A stretch of 64,000 bases of DNA from contig JAGPMT010000005.1 in assembly GCA_018052735.1 (NCBI GenBank), positions 100,957 to 164,956 of the forward strand, written 5' to 3'. Each line of letters begins with the position of its first letter. Within the stretch, counting starts at the first letter, position 1. Position numbers and translations under genes: made by a program. Below are positions 1-8,554 of the stretch, piece by piece. This DNA is from Phycisphaerae bacterium (GTDB lineage Bacteria; Planctomycetota; Phycisphaerae; Sedimentisphaerales; Anaerohalosphaeraceae). Below the pieces are notes generated by a model that made no database searches, was not told the DNA's origin, and saw only the letters and a list, made by a program, of their open reading frames with translations.

Positions 1-17
1 TAAAAGATTCCGGAGTT

Positions 18-1058
18 TTATATATTTCGTTTTAGACTCGAGGGTTTAAGTTTCCATTTGAGCAAAAAGCCGATCCCTGCAGACAAAACAAGCGTCGAAA
101 CCACCCCAACCAACCCGGAGATGGTTGTTTCGGCACTGACGGCAGGCCATTTCGGCTCTGTCTGGCTCTTTTCCTCCGGTACTTGCTTGAAGCTGTAATC
201 CGGCAGAAAGGCAGTTTTCTCCTGAATACTGTCTAGTTTGTCGTAAAGAGGGTGTGCCAACGGCTCCAACTCTTCGCGGCCGGCGGTTTTTAACATTGAC
301 CACTCAAGTCCATCGGGGGCAGAAGATGCAAACCAACTTAACATTCCCCCGATAATAACCGCAGCCAATATCAATCCCATATATTTGACTGATAATGACG
401 CGTTTTTTGCCTGCGGCTGTATTGTATATATAATCTGCGGATTGGTTTTTGCGATAAATCTCACAACACCGGCCGTTACAAATCCTTCAACAATTCCTAT
501 TGCCAAATGGATAGGCAGCATTGTCATTATGAAAGTTCCAAATGGCAGTTCTGAAATGCCGGATAAAACCGTCTGCATAACAACGCTGAACGCTCCCAGC
601 TGCAATCCCAAAACCGCAGAAATTATTGATGCCCAGAATAACTTAGTCTGAGACGGCTGTTGTGCCGCAATCTTTTTATAGATGAAAGGATATGCTACAA
701 AGCATGTCCAAAATCCAAGATTGAAGATATTACATCCCAAGGCCAAAAGACCTCCATCGGCAAAAAAGAGAGCTTGGATCGTTAAAATAGATGCCATCAC
801 CAAAAAGCCAGCCCAAGGTCCCAGCAATATCGCCAAAATCATTCCGCCGCCTAAATGTCCGCTGGAACCTGTTGCCGGTATTGCAAAATTAATCATCTGC
901 GCTGCAAAAACAAATGCCCCGGTTACTCCCATAAGAGGAATTTTGCTGTCGTCCAGTTTGGTGCGGATTTGCCTGCAGCTGTATCCGATTAGTCCAGCGG
1001 AAATAGCCCAGAAAGTCCCTCCTACTGCCGGTGAAATTAATGCGTCTGCCATATGCAT
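18..1058 (-). CDS. CbiM/NikM-type nickel/cobalt ECF transporter S component fused to a PDGLE/CbiN-like domain
   Basis: Membrane substrate-binding component of an energy-coupling-factor metal importer (346 aa). The N-terminus is Met-His, and His2 is a metal ligand in the family, so the exact start matters; AAGGAG sits 9 nt upstream of this ATG. The motif SSGHLGGG (H68) and about six hydrophobic segments form the CbiM core (1-205). A second part (225-340) carries PDGLE at 248-252 between two membrane segments, the CbiN/NikN-like partner, so this is an M-N fusion. It lies 35 nt downstream of the porin in one transcription unit, and NikR is divergent, which favours nickel over cobalt (inference). 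The expected CbiQ and CbiO subunits would lie left of the window. Confidence 0.92.
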   Translation of the reverse strand: MHMADALISPAVGGTFWAISAGLIGYSCRQIRTKLDDSKIPLMGVTGAFVFAAQMINFAIPATGSSGHLGGGMILAILLGPWAGFLVMASILTIQALFFADGGLLALGCNIFNLGFWTCFVAYPFIYKKIAAQQPSQTKLFWASIISAVLGLQLGAFSVVMQTVLSGISELPFGTFIMTMLPIHLAIGIVEGFVTAGVVRFIAKTNPQIIYTIQPQAKNASLSVKYMGLILAAVIIGGMLSWFASSAPDGLEWSMLKTAGREELEPLAHPLYDKLDSIQEKTAFLPDYSFKQVPEEKSQTEPKWPAVSAETTISGLVGVVSTLVLSAGIGFLLKWKLKPSSLKRNI

Positions 1059-1093
1059 ATCAATTTTCTCCTTTTAAGCAGGTTTGTTACCGC

Positions 1094-2332
1094 TTAAAAT
1101 GCAATTAAAGCCCGCAACCCCAGCACAATTGCATCGCTTCCAGATTTGTCGCCGCCGGGATTGGTAATATATTGAATGGATGGAGTTATCGTCATCCATT
1201 TGGTTAGAACTGCGCTGTAATACAATTCTGCTGCGCTTTCATAATCCTCTGTGAAGGCAGTATCAGCAGAATCGCTGAATGCCCCATAAGCAAAGCCCAG
1301 TCCCAATATATCCTCATTGCGGCCGCAGAACAGACCCTGATACTGCAGGCCCCCACTGTAAAATTCGGCAATATCATTGCTGCGGCTGGGAGCATATCCA
1401 AACCGGAAAAATATGCCTAGTCCCTGCATATCTTCAGGATTTTCCCTTGTTACCTTCTGATCACAGCTGATATATACGCCTGCATCATCCCGATATTTTT
1501 TATCGGAATCCGATTGCAATTTGGGCTGGGGATCATACCAGACACCCAGCCGGTAAGCCCCCTGCAAGGGTCCTTTGGGGGAATCTATTTGCGGAGTTAT
1601 GCCCGTTTCGGCCATATAAATGAAATAATCTTCTTGATGAAATGCTGTATTAAAGCCAGTTTCTCGCTTATCTGCCTGCGCATCGGCGGTACCGGCTGAA
1701 AGATACCAGTTTTCAATCGGATTCCAATATATGATGGCACCCAATCCATAATCAGGAAAGGGGATGGTTGGGTTGTTTACTAATGCACTATTAAGAAATT
1801 GGGTGTTTTCATCATTGGCATACATATTGCCGTCAAACGACACAGGACAGCCCCGACATTCAAAACCGCCGGTCATATCAATTTTACCCAAGCGAATCTG
1901 CAGCGTATCATCAAAACAGGTTTGCTGGTACCACAATTCGATAACGTTAAATGCTTCGCGAGGAGCGAAATCTCCATTTACTCCAAATGCCGAATTCACA
2001 GATGTATCATTAATATCCCGCCGAGGCCAAGTACCTTCTGAGTGCATATAAATCGTGCCGCCCTGTATACCCAGCAGGCGTTCCAGATCGGCGTTCATTT
2101 CTAAGTCATAACTTCCGCTCCAGCGGCCCTGTCGCCGGTGAGTGCTTATTCCCCCCTTGGTGTTGGCCTGATAGATGCTGGTCAAACTGAACGCAAAATC
2201 AAGTCCGCTGGATTCCAATGATACAGTGCCATCGGTTAAGGCACCCCGCTGCTGCATATGTTCGGAAGGATCGGCCCATACAAATCCTGTCAACAATACC
2301 AGCAATAACATGTCTGATTTAATGGATTTCAT
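1094..2332 (-). CDS. OprB-family outer-membrane porin
   Basis: Predicted outer-membrane beta-barrel of the carbohydrate-selective porin OprB family (412 aa from the chosen start). It has a short signal peptide (hydrophobic LLLVLLTGFVWA), many alternating aromatic/polar strands, and a C-terminal phenylalanine as in outer-membrane barrels. An in-frame ATG 18 nt upstream exists, but it falls inside a direct repeat; AAGGA 7 nt before the chosen ATG decides the start. It is the first gene of a unit with the nickel ECF component. That context and the neighbouring NikR suggest it passes nickel or a nickel chelate across the outer membrane rather than sugar (inference). The family call is from overall pattern and end residue. 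Confidence 0.8.
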   Translation of the reverse strand: MKSIKSDMLLLVLLTGFVWADPSEHMQQRGALTDGTVSLESSGLDFAFSLTSIYQANTKGGISTHRRQGRWSGSYDLEMNADLERLLGIQGGTIYMHSEGTWPRRDINDTSVNSAFGVNGDFAPREAFNVIELWYQQTCFDDTLQIRLGKIDMTGGFECRGCPVSFDGNMYANDENTQFLNSALVNNPTIPFPDYGLGAIIYWNPIENWYLSAGTADAQADKRETGFNTAFHQEDYFIYMAETGITPQIDSPKGPLQGAYRLGVWYDPQPKLQSDSDKKYRDDAGVYISCDQKVTRENPEDMQGLGIFFRFGYAPSRSNDIAEFYSGGLQYQGLFCGRNEDILGLGFAYGAFSDSADTAFTEDYESAAELYYSAVLTKWMTITPSIQYITNPGGDKSGSDAIVLGLRALIAF

Positions 2333-2346
2333 TTTCTTATCCTTGC

Positions 2347-2401
2347 GCATAAAATTTTATTATTTGTGCTATTAACGCATAAAAATATATTATTTGTGCT
2401 A
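2347..2401 (-). promoter_or_regulatory. porin-cbiM promoter with two 25-bp direct repeats, candidate NikR operators
   Basis: Two near-identical 25-bp units occupy 2347-2371 and 2377-2401, 30 bp apart (23 of 25 identical). Each begins GCATAAA and ends TTTGTGCTA, so each is also an imperfect inverted repeat (GCAYAAA, 9 nt, TTTGTGC). Read on the minus strand, TTGACC (2405-2410), 17 nt, TATTTT (2382-2387) is a plausible sigma-70 promoter: repeat 2 covers its -10 and spacer, and repeat 1 covers the expected start of transcription. This is the layout of a repressor site. NikR, the adjacent divergent gene, is the obvious candidate binder. Confidence 0.6.
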
Positions 2402-2569
2402 CTGGGTCAAGGAATTACTTGAAAAAAAATTAAATTGCCCTAAATTTTATTCAGATTGGGCAGAATTTATAAAAACCCCTTTTTTTCAACTGAATTTAAT
2501 GCTTCTGTCTAGAAAACTAACTGCGGCGTATCAGATGGGATAAAAGTTTTGTCTTAGCAAGAGGATTTT

Positions 2570-2989
2570 ATGAGCACTATTGAACGAGTCGGGGTTTCGC
2601 TGGAAAAAGATCTTTTGGAGCGGTTCGATGCGTTAATCAGCAAACAGGGATATACTAACCGTTCGGAGGCCATCCGAGACCTTATTCGGCTGCGTCTATC
2701 CGAGGAGCAGCTGGCAAATCCAAATATCGAAGCTGCGGCCGGAGTTTTTCTTGTTTATGACCATCATGCAGCAAAAGTGGCTGACAAGCTGCTTGACCTG
2801 CAGCATGGTCATTTCTTAGAGATTATCGCCTCTACCCATATCCATCTTGATCATCATAATTGTCTGGAAGCCATTATCCTCAAAGGCAAAGTCAGCCAAA
2901 TCGAACAGCTGGCAAGCCGTATGGGAAGCTTAAAAGGTGTCAAGCTCAGCCGGATTGCCTTAATGACTCCTGTTGGCAAAATTGCCTGA
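2570..2989 (+). CDS. nikR: NikR nickel-responsive transcriptional regulator
   Basis: Ribbon-helix-helix DNA-binding protein with a C-terminal ACT-like nickel-sensing domain (139 aa, normal size). The N-terminal beta strand plus GYTNRSEAIRDLIR (27-40) is the DNA-binding motif. All four high-affinity nickel ligands align with E. coli H76, H87, H89 and C95: here H79, H90, H92 and C98. It should therefore sense Ni(II) and repress when loaded. GAGGA lies 4-5 nt before the ATG. It is divergent from the porin and nickel transporter; the likely target repeats are in the intergenic region. No similar repeat is visible close to its own start. Confidence 0.96.
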   Translation: MSTIERVGVSLEKDLLERFDALISKQGYTNRSEAIRDLIRLRLSEEQLANPNIEAAAGVFLVYDHHAAKVADKLLDLQHGHFLEIIASTHIHLDHHNCLEAIILKGKVSQIEQLASRMGSLKGVKLSRIALMTPVGKIA

Positions 2990-3004
2990 CAGACAGAGGA
3001 GTTT

Positions 3005-4003
3005 TTACCATTCGCCCGGCGTCAGGGCTTCATGGAACGGCTGATTCCACCACGCCGCATCGCGAAGATAATGCTTGGACCACATTGCGGCATTAACGCC
3101 ATCGGCAACCGCGGTTACCAGCTGCATCGCAGCACCGCATCGGCAGTCCCCTGCCGCAAATACCCCCGGCACCCGCGTTCGAAGATAGGCCGGATCACAG
3201 CGGATAAATCCCTGTTCAGTCAAATCCACAAAACCTTTGAGGAACTGGGTGTTTGGGACCATGCCAACAAAGATAAAAACGCCGTCGCATTGAAGCTCCT
3301 CGGTTTGCCCTGTCTTAACATTTTTCAATATCGCTTTTTCGACCTTTCCAGTGCCTTCAATAGCCGTCATCACCGTATCCAATCTTAATTCGAGATTGCT
3401 GTTAGGCTTGCTGACATATGCCAGCAATTCTTCGACCAGCACTTTTGTCGCTCGAAACTCCTGCCGACGGTGGACCATATAGACCTTTTTGGCATATTTA
3501 GCCAGATGCAGCGTATCTTCAACCGCTGTATTGCCTCCGCCGACGGCGACGACAGTTTTATCCTTAAAAAAGGGCGCATCACAAGTACCGCAGTAGCTGA
3601 CGCCTGTACCGGCTTGTCGGAATTGATCTTCTCCCGGCACGCCTAGAGCACGATAGGAACTGCCCGGCGAAAGTATAACAACGCGTCCTAAAAAGGTATG
3701 TTTGGCAGAAGCAACTGCAATAAGGCCGTCTGGTCTGCGGTTGAGTGTTTTAACTTCGGTGCTGGTTTTTATCTCAGCCCCGAAGTTTTTGACCTGATTA
3801 ACCATTTTCATAATCAGGTCGGGGCCGCTGATATTTTCATAGCCGGGGTAATTTTCGATACGGTCGGTATTGTTGATTTGTCCGCCGGGATAAAACTTAT
3901 CGATTAAAAGCGTCTTTTGCCGGTCACGTGCTGTATATAAACCGGCTCCTAATCCGGCCGGACCTGCCCCTACAATGATGCAGTCATAAATGGTTTCTGT
4001 CAT
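3005..4003 (-). CDS. trxB: thioredoxin reductase
   Basis: Cytosolic flavoprotein that moves electrons from NADPH to thioredoxin (332 aa). It has an FAD-binding GAGPAG at 12-17, redox-active C138-G-T-C141 in YCGTCDAPFF, an NADPH-binding GGGNTA at 155-160, the HRRQEFRA motif (178-185) that marks NADPH preference, and a C-terminal FAD motif FAAGDCR. It is 10-20 residues longer than the usual protein because of a C-terminal extension rich in Trp. Its ATG overlaps the stop of the upstream gene by 4 nt (ATGA), with GGAGAG just upstream, so the two are translationally coupled. It converges on nikR with a 15-nt gap. Confidence 0.96.
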   Translation of the reverse strand: MTETIYDCIIVGAGPAGLGAGLYTARDRQKTLLIDKFYPGGQINNTDRIENYPGYENISGPDLIMKMVNQVKNFGAEIKTSTEVKTLNRRPDGLIAVASAKHTFLGRVVILSPGSSYRALGVPGEDQFRQAGTGVSYCGTCDAPFFKDKTVVAVGGGNTAVEDTLHLAKYAKKVYMVHRRQEFRATKVLVEELLAYVSKPNSNLELRLDTVMTAIEGTGKVEKAILKNVKTGQTEELQCDGVFIFVGMVPNTQFLKGFVDLTEQGFIRCDPAYLRTRVPGVFAAGDCRCGAAMQLVTAVADGVNAAMWSKHYLRDAAWWNQPFHEALTPGEW

Positions 4004-5343
4004 TTTACTCTCCGTTTTAAAATCATACCAGAATCCAAATTGATGAGCTTATTGACTGTGGCTATCTGGTCTTGCGGCATAGGAAAATCTTCGCCGAAAA
4101 TAGATTCAATCTGCTGGAGAGTTGCCGCAATCCAAATTCGACCCCTCTGACGCGGCTGCTGCTCAAATTTTCCAATCAGTCTGCCCTCCGGGTCAAAAAA
4201 CAGCTCCTCGAAAGAGTTCGGATGATGCAGGAAATCCAGACGGACAACAAATGCAGCATTCTGGGATTTTGCCGTCGCCTGTTCTTTTTGAATTTTTTCC
4301 ACATGCACCGGCACAACCTGACCTGTTGGGGCAAGAACATCCACCATTACATCATTATACGTGCTGTCCAGCAACACTGCTGCATACTCGGGCAGGAGAA
4401 TCTCCGGCAAAATAAAAAAGGATGCAGCCGATATTTTAGGTTTTTCTATATTGCATTCTACCTGCAGTTTTCCCGCCCCATCGGCCCTGATATCATACGT
4501 TTTCGGTGCCGTCATCCCCGGATATTTCAAGATGGTTTTCCAAAGGTAGTTTTTCTCAGAGGGATTAAGCCACAAGGATGATTCATATCTTACGCCCCGG
4601 TTTTCATACTGCCAAACCCGCATCTGGTGCAGCTTCTGGTTATTCTCATAACAGCGAAAATAGCCGAGGTTTCTTCCCAGCTCATCCCGAATTAGAAATG
4701 CCTCCGGCTGTATCGGATTGCTCTTCTGTCCTAAAGCCATAAGGAATGATTCAAGCAGGGCCAGCCCTTCGTTTAATGCGGCTGGCTTTTTATATTGAAT
4801 GCCGGCTGCCAACGAACGAAAGATATGTTCTGCGTAGTAGTCATCCATCGTACGGGAAACTACCTGGAGTTCAAGCGAACGGCCGAAATCCAATATAGTT
4901 GCGCCCATATAGGCACTGCTGTTGAGGCTCGAAACACCACTGAGAGCCGTAAAGGCCATTTTAACCGGCTCGTTTAAGTATTCAATTTCCTGCAGCGCGG
5001 AATTGGCTTCTGCTGCCCGTCTTTGCAGCAACTTGTCTGGCAGCACTTCAGGGGTATGAAGATTATAACGCCAGCGGACCTCGATGTCTGCATCGCGGCT
5101 GCGAAACCGCCCAATCAAGGTCATCGAATTGTCCATTTCGTAGCGCCAGACATCCGTACGCTCCCAACCCGGATTGGCAGGCATTGAGACAGACAAGCCC
5201 GATCCGGTCAGTACGATCGGTTCCGATAGAACAATTCGCGAACGGTTTCGGACGATAACATTGGCGATTATTAGTCCGATAACAAAAATGCCCAACAGGA
5301 CGACCTCGGCCAGCGAATAGCGTTTTACTTTCTCTATATCCAT
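4000..5343 (-). CDS. membrane-anchored protein of unknown function coupled to trxB
   Basis: A 447-aa protein I do not recognise. One N-terminal membrane segment (about residues 12-30, VVLLGIFVIGLIIANVIV) with positive residues on both flanks suggests a single-pass anchor; the rest is a soluble beta-rich region, presumably periplasmic. Two similar stretches (about 50-180 and 200-290) each contain Trp/Tyr/Arg-rich strands, which may be a repeated domain. The C-terminal part has SFEELFFDPEGRLIGKFEQ, resembling a substrate-like strand. It overlaps trxB by 4 nt, so a redox-related role is possible but unproven. The SD is weak (AGGT 12 nt upstream). Confidence 0.75.
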   Translation of the reverse strand: MDIEKVKRYSLAEVVLLGIFVIGLIIANVIVRNRSRIVLSEPIVLTGSGLSVSMPANPGWERTDVWRYEMDNSMTLIGRFRSRDADIEVRWRYNLHTPEVLPDKLLQRRAAEANSALQEIEYLNEPVKMAFTALSGVSSLNSSAYMGATILDFGRSLELQVVSRTMDDYYAEHIFRSLAAGIQYKKPAALNEGLALLESFLMALGQKSNPIQPEAFLIRDELGRNLGYFRCYENNQKLHQMRVWQYENRGVRYESSLWLNPSEKNYLWKTILKYPGMTAPKTYDIRADGAGKLQVECNIEKPKISAASFFILPEILLPEYAAVLLDSTYNDVMVDVLAPTGQVVPVHVEKIQKEQATAKSQNAAFVVRLDFLHHPNSFEELFFDPEGRLIGKFEQQPRQRGRIWIAATLQQIESIFGEDFPMPQDQIATVNKLINLDSGMILKRRVK

Positions 5344-5521
5344 AATTTCAAATCATACCTTCAAATATCCGATTTTTCAACCGACGTGTTGCAAAAACTG
5401 ATGCGAACGGATGAAAAATCTAACCGCTGATGGCTGCAAAGTCGATAGAGGAGTTTAGCATCTTATTGCGAATAAAGAACTTAACTGCAACAAGCCGTTT
5501 TTATAGTCAGGTTGGTATTCC

Positions 5522-5608
5522 ATGGAAGTGTATAACTGTTCGGGAAGCCCTCAAGGTTCTGCTCAAATGAGCCGATTTATGGGAAAAGAGATACCCAAAA
5601 AAGATTAG
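5522..5608 (+). CDS. possible 28-residue small protein (uncertain)
   Basis: A short ATG-to-TAG frame in the gap before the PilZ gene encodes MEVYNCSGSPQG then SAQMSRFMGKEIPKKD. It is closed upstream by a TAG at 5504. There is no Shine-Dalgarno, but TATAGT lies about 13 nt upstream. Composition is protein-like (Gly/Ser/Met/Lys mix), but the length gives no statistical support. I do not recognise it. Confidence 0.2.
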   Translation: MEVYNCSGSPQGSAQMSRFMGKEIPKKD

Positions 5609-5634
5609 ATATGCGATAAAAAAAGGGCTTATTT

Positions 5635-6396
5635 ATGAATTTAGCGCCGGCATCCTGCAAAGAAGTTCTTTATTTAGATGAGAGAAAGGATTTTTTGCTT
5701 CAGGCCATTCAAGAGCAATCACCGGTTATCGCCAGCTATCTATTCGACGGCAAGTGGCACTTGCTGGAAATGAAAACAATAGGGTTTTCTGAAGATTTTA
5801 TTACATTTAAGGCGCAAAAGCCATCCGAAAACCTAAAGGCCGAACAACCTGTCGGCATATGCATTCATCAGGGATATTTTAAATACTTATTTGACACGGC
5901 TGTGCAGGCAGTCAGCAGCGAAGGATATATGCCCCTGATAAAAATGGATTTGCCGGACCGTGTTGAGCGGATTCAGCGCCGTATGTATCATCGTCAGCCC
6001 GTTCCTGCATCATTAAAGGTCAAAGTCCTTTTTTGGCATCGCGGCTACTTAGAGGATACCGACGAGCAGCCCGAAGAACTGTACTGGGAAGGCCGGCTGC
6101 TGAATCTGTCTGCTGGCGGTGCGCAATTTGAAATTGATGCAAAAGAAAAAAATAATTTCAGGGCAGGACAGCTTCTTGGAGTTCAGTTCACTCCGATGAG
6201 TTATCAGAAACCCTTTCTGCTTGAATCACATGTGCGATATTTGAAAAACCAGCCTGATCAGACAAGTTTTCGGATTGGGGTAGAATTCTTGGGCTTGGAA
6301 GCCAGCCGCGAAGGACGCGAAGTATTAAATCGGCTGCTGGAAGTTATTGACATTTACAGAACAATGAACAAAGCAGCTCAATCTGTCTCTGCCTGA
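5635..6396 (+). CDS. PilZ-domain protein, YcgR-like
   Basis: Predicted cyclic-di-GMP receptor (253 aa). The N-terminal part (1-105) looks like the YcgR-N/PilZN fold; the PilZ domain (about 112-245) has the RxxxR motif in RRMYHR (115-120) and the NLSAGG motif (157-162), the two binding signatures of the family. No membrane segment or output domain is present, so it would act by protein-protein contact. Start supported by AAGGG upstream. It stands alone, converging on pabB with a 15-nt gap; no flagellar or cyclase gene lies in the window, so the target process cannot be named. Confidence 0.9.
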   Translation: MNLAPASCKEVLYLDERKDFLLQAIQEQSPVIASYLFDGKWHLLEMKTIGFSEDFITFKAQKPSENLKAEQPVGICIHQGYFKYLFDTAVQAVSSEGYMPLIKMDLPDRVERIQRRMYHRQPVPASLKVKVLFWHRGYLEDTDEQPEELYWEGRLLNLSAGGAQFEIDAKEKNNFRAGQLLGVQFTPMSYQKPFLLESHVRYLKNQPDQTSFRIGVEFLGLEASREGREVLNRLLEVIDIYRTMNKAAQSVSA

Positions 6397-6411
6397 CTGT
6401 CTGTGCCGGTT

Positions 6412-7851
6412 TCAAAAATGCACATGCTGTTTTGACATGCCGGCAACAGCATTGATACCTGCCAAAAGCGCTTCTGCTTTGGTGAGCGTTTCCTCCCATT
6501 CGGTCTGGGGTATGGAATCGGCCACAATTCCGCCGCCTGCATATACATACGCTTTTTGCCGGTGAACCAATATGGTGCGTATAGCAATATTGAGGCACAT
6601 ATCATAATTGATCCCAATCCATCCGATGCTTCCGGTATAAATACCGCGGCCAGTTAGTTCCAGCTGATCAATAATTTCCATCGAACGAATCTTCGGTGCG
6701 CCGGTTATCGAGCCGCCGGGGAAGACCGCTTTCAAGATTTCATTAAGTCGCCTGGGGTCGGGTTTTGACGCGAGGCGTCCTTCTATTACTGCCGAAGTAT
6801 GATAAACGGTTGGAAACGCTTCGATGGCTCTGGGGCAGATTACCCGTCGTGTGCCGGGCCGACAGATACGAGCCAAATCATTTCTTTCTAAATCCACTAT
6901 CATTGCCAATTCGGCCTTGTCTTTGTCGCTGTTGAGAAGTTCATCACAGTATCGCTGATTCTCTCCGGTTTGATCAGGTAAACAGAGATTTCGCGGACGC
7001 GTACCTTTGACTGGTTTGGTTATAATCGTTTGACCGCAGACTTTTATAAATAATTCCGGCGAGGCGCACACGATCGCCCCATCGTCCAATGTCAGATAGG
7101 CCGCATAGGGATTTGGATTGCAGCTATTCTGCCAATGGAACAGATCCCACGGACAGGCAAAAAATTCGGTCTCAAACCGCTGGGAAAAGTTAATCTGATA
7201 GGTATGGCCGTCTTTAATATAGTGCTGAATCTGCTCCAGCGCCTTCATATAATATGACCGACTCATATTAGCAGTAAATGCAGATACAGACTTCATAGAT
7301 TCTGCGTCTGGCCGACAGACGCTTATTTTCTCCGCCTCACAGAGCCATCTTTTCAAAACTTCAATTTTCTGTTCGACCGGCTGCTGTGGCGGCCTTTGGC
7401 AGTCCAGCGCTAATAAGAAAACGCGTGCGGTGTTATGATTATATAAAATTGCTTTATCATAAAATCCCAGCTGGATAATGGGAATATCCAAGTCATCTCT
7501 GGATCTGGCGGGCAATCGTTCGATAAACCGATTCAGCTCATATCCGAAATATCCAATCCATCCCCCGCAGAAAACACCCGCAGCAAATGGTTTTGCTGAA
7601 GGACAGCATTGATATTTTGAAAGGAGACATTGCAGTTTTTCAAAAGGATGATCATCGCCGAGGCAAAATGAAAAGATTTCGGTTGGTTCGGCTGCAAATA
7701 TGCTCCATCCTGCAACCGATGCATTCGCCCCAAGAACAGCAGGAAAGCGTTTTTGGGCAACTGCCTTGCTGATTGCCGCTATGCCGGCATGTGTCGATAC
7801 GGGATAAAAACAGGGCTTGCAGAATATAGGCCGCTGTGCTGAGTTTTTCAT
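6412..7851 (-). CDS. pabB: aminodeoxychorismate synthase component I / anthranilate synthase I family
   Basis: Chorismate-binding enzyme that makes 4-amino-4-deoxychorismate for folate (about 479 aa). The C-terminal chorismate domain shows KPVKGTRPR, ELAMIVDLERNDL, GGSITGAPKIR and YTGSIGW, all family landmarks. The PIKGT-type motif (here KPVKGT) with Lys points to PabB rather than TrpE. The start at 7851 is one nt after the deoC stop; an in-frame TTG at 7899, preceded by GGAG, would overlap deoC by 47 nt and cannot be excluded. It ends the trpS-to-pabB operon. No pabA or pabC partner is nearby. Confidence 0.92.
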   Translation of the reverse strand: MKNSAQRPIFCKPCFYPVSTHAGIAAISKAVAQKRFPAVLGANASVAGWSIFAAEPTEIFSFCLGDDHPFEKLQCLLSKYQCCPSAKPFAAGVFCGGWIGYFGYELNRFIERLPARSRDDLDIPIIQLGFYDKAILYNHNTARVFLLALDCQRPPQQPVEQKIEVLKRWLCEAEKISVCRPDAESMKSVSAFTANMSRSYYMKALEQIQHYIKDGHTYQINFSQRFETEFFACPWDLFHWQNSCNPNPYAAYLTLDDGAIVCASPELFIKVCGQTIITKPVKGTRPRNLCLPDQTGENQRYCDELLNSDKDKAELAMIVDLERNDLARICRPGTRRVICPRAIEAFPTVYHTSAVIEGRLASKPDPRRLNEILKAVFPGGSITGAPKIRSMEIIDQLELTGRGIYTGSIGWIGINYDMCLNIAIRTILVHRQKAYVYAGGGIVADSIPQTEWEETLTKAEALLAGINAVAGMSKQHVHF

Positions 7852-7852
7852 G

Positions 7853-8554
7853 TCAGGGATTGAATTGTTCAAGTATCTGTACAGATGAAGACGAGCCAAG
7901 ACGGACTGCTCCTGCTTCGATGAAAGCCAGTGCCTCTTGGGCTGTTTTAATTCCGCCGGCAGCTTTGATCCGGCACTGGGGAGCAGATGAGGCCATCAGA
8001 TGCACATCCTTAATCCGTGCTCCGCCGGCTTTGTGAAAACCGGTACTGGTCTTTATGTAATCCATACCTGCATCTTGAGCAATGCCGCAGACAAAACGTA
8101 TCTGTTCCTCACTCAAAGCAGCAGACTCAATAATCGCCTTTAAGACAACCGCCGGCTTCATCCTGCGGCAGACTGCCAGCACGCTGTTAAACTCTCGAAG
8201 CAGATAGGCAGAATCGCCCGCTATAATAGACGCCAAATCTGCCACCATATCCACCTCATCTGCACCATCCATTATAGCAGCTTCTGCTTCATAGGCTTTT
8301 ACTTTGGGCAGGTTAGTCCCAAACGGAAAGCCTGCAACCGAGACAACCTTTACATCGCTTCCATGCAAAATATCCGCACACAGTTTGACCCATCGCGGCT
8401 GCACGCATACGGCGTAAAATCCATATTGAATGGCCTCTTTGCAAATCCGTCGGATATCCTGCTCCCCTGCCATACAGTCCAGCAAGGTATGGTCAAAATA
8501 ACGGGCAAGGTCTTTTCGTGTCTGCGGAATCAAAAACAGTACCCTATCTTTCAT
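7853..8554 (-). CDS. deoC: deoxyribose-phosphate aldolase
   Basis: Cleaves 2-deoxyribose-5-phosphate to glyceraldehyde-3-phosphate and acetaldehyde, salvaging deoxynucleosides (233 aa, usual length). DHTLLDCMA near the N-terminus, FPFGTN, the DEVDMV motif, the catalytic-relay VLKAIIE, and the Schiff-base lysine in YIKTSTGF identify it, as does the GGIKT phosphate site. It overlaps the esterase gene by 11 nt and has no clear SD of its own, so translation is probably coupled. No thymidine phosphorylase or phosphopentomutase lies in the window. Confidence 0.96.
   Translation of the reverse strand: MKDRVLFLIPQTRKDLARYFDHTLLDCMAGEQDIRRICKEAIQYGFYAVCVQPRWVKLCADILHGSDVKVVSVAGFPFGTNLPKVKAYEAEAAIMDGADEVDMVADLASIIAGDSAYLLREFNSVLAVCRRMKPAVVLKAIIESAALSEEQIRFVCGIAQDAGMDYIKTSTGFHKAGGARIKDVHLMASSAPQCRIKAAGGIKTAQEALAFIEAGAVRLGSSSSVQILEQFNP

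Noticed and set aside
5344..5634. Cyclic-di-GMP riboswitch before the PilZ gene
   Set aside because: No GEMM core pattern seen in the leader.
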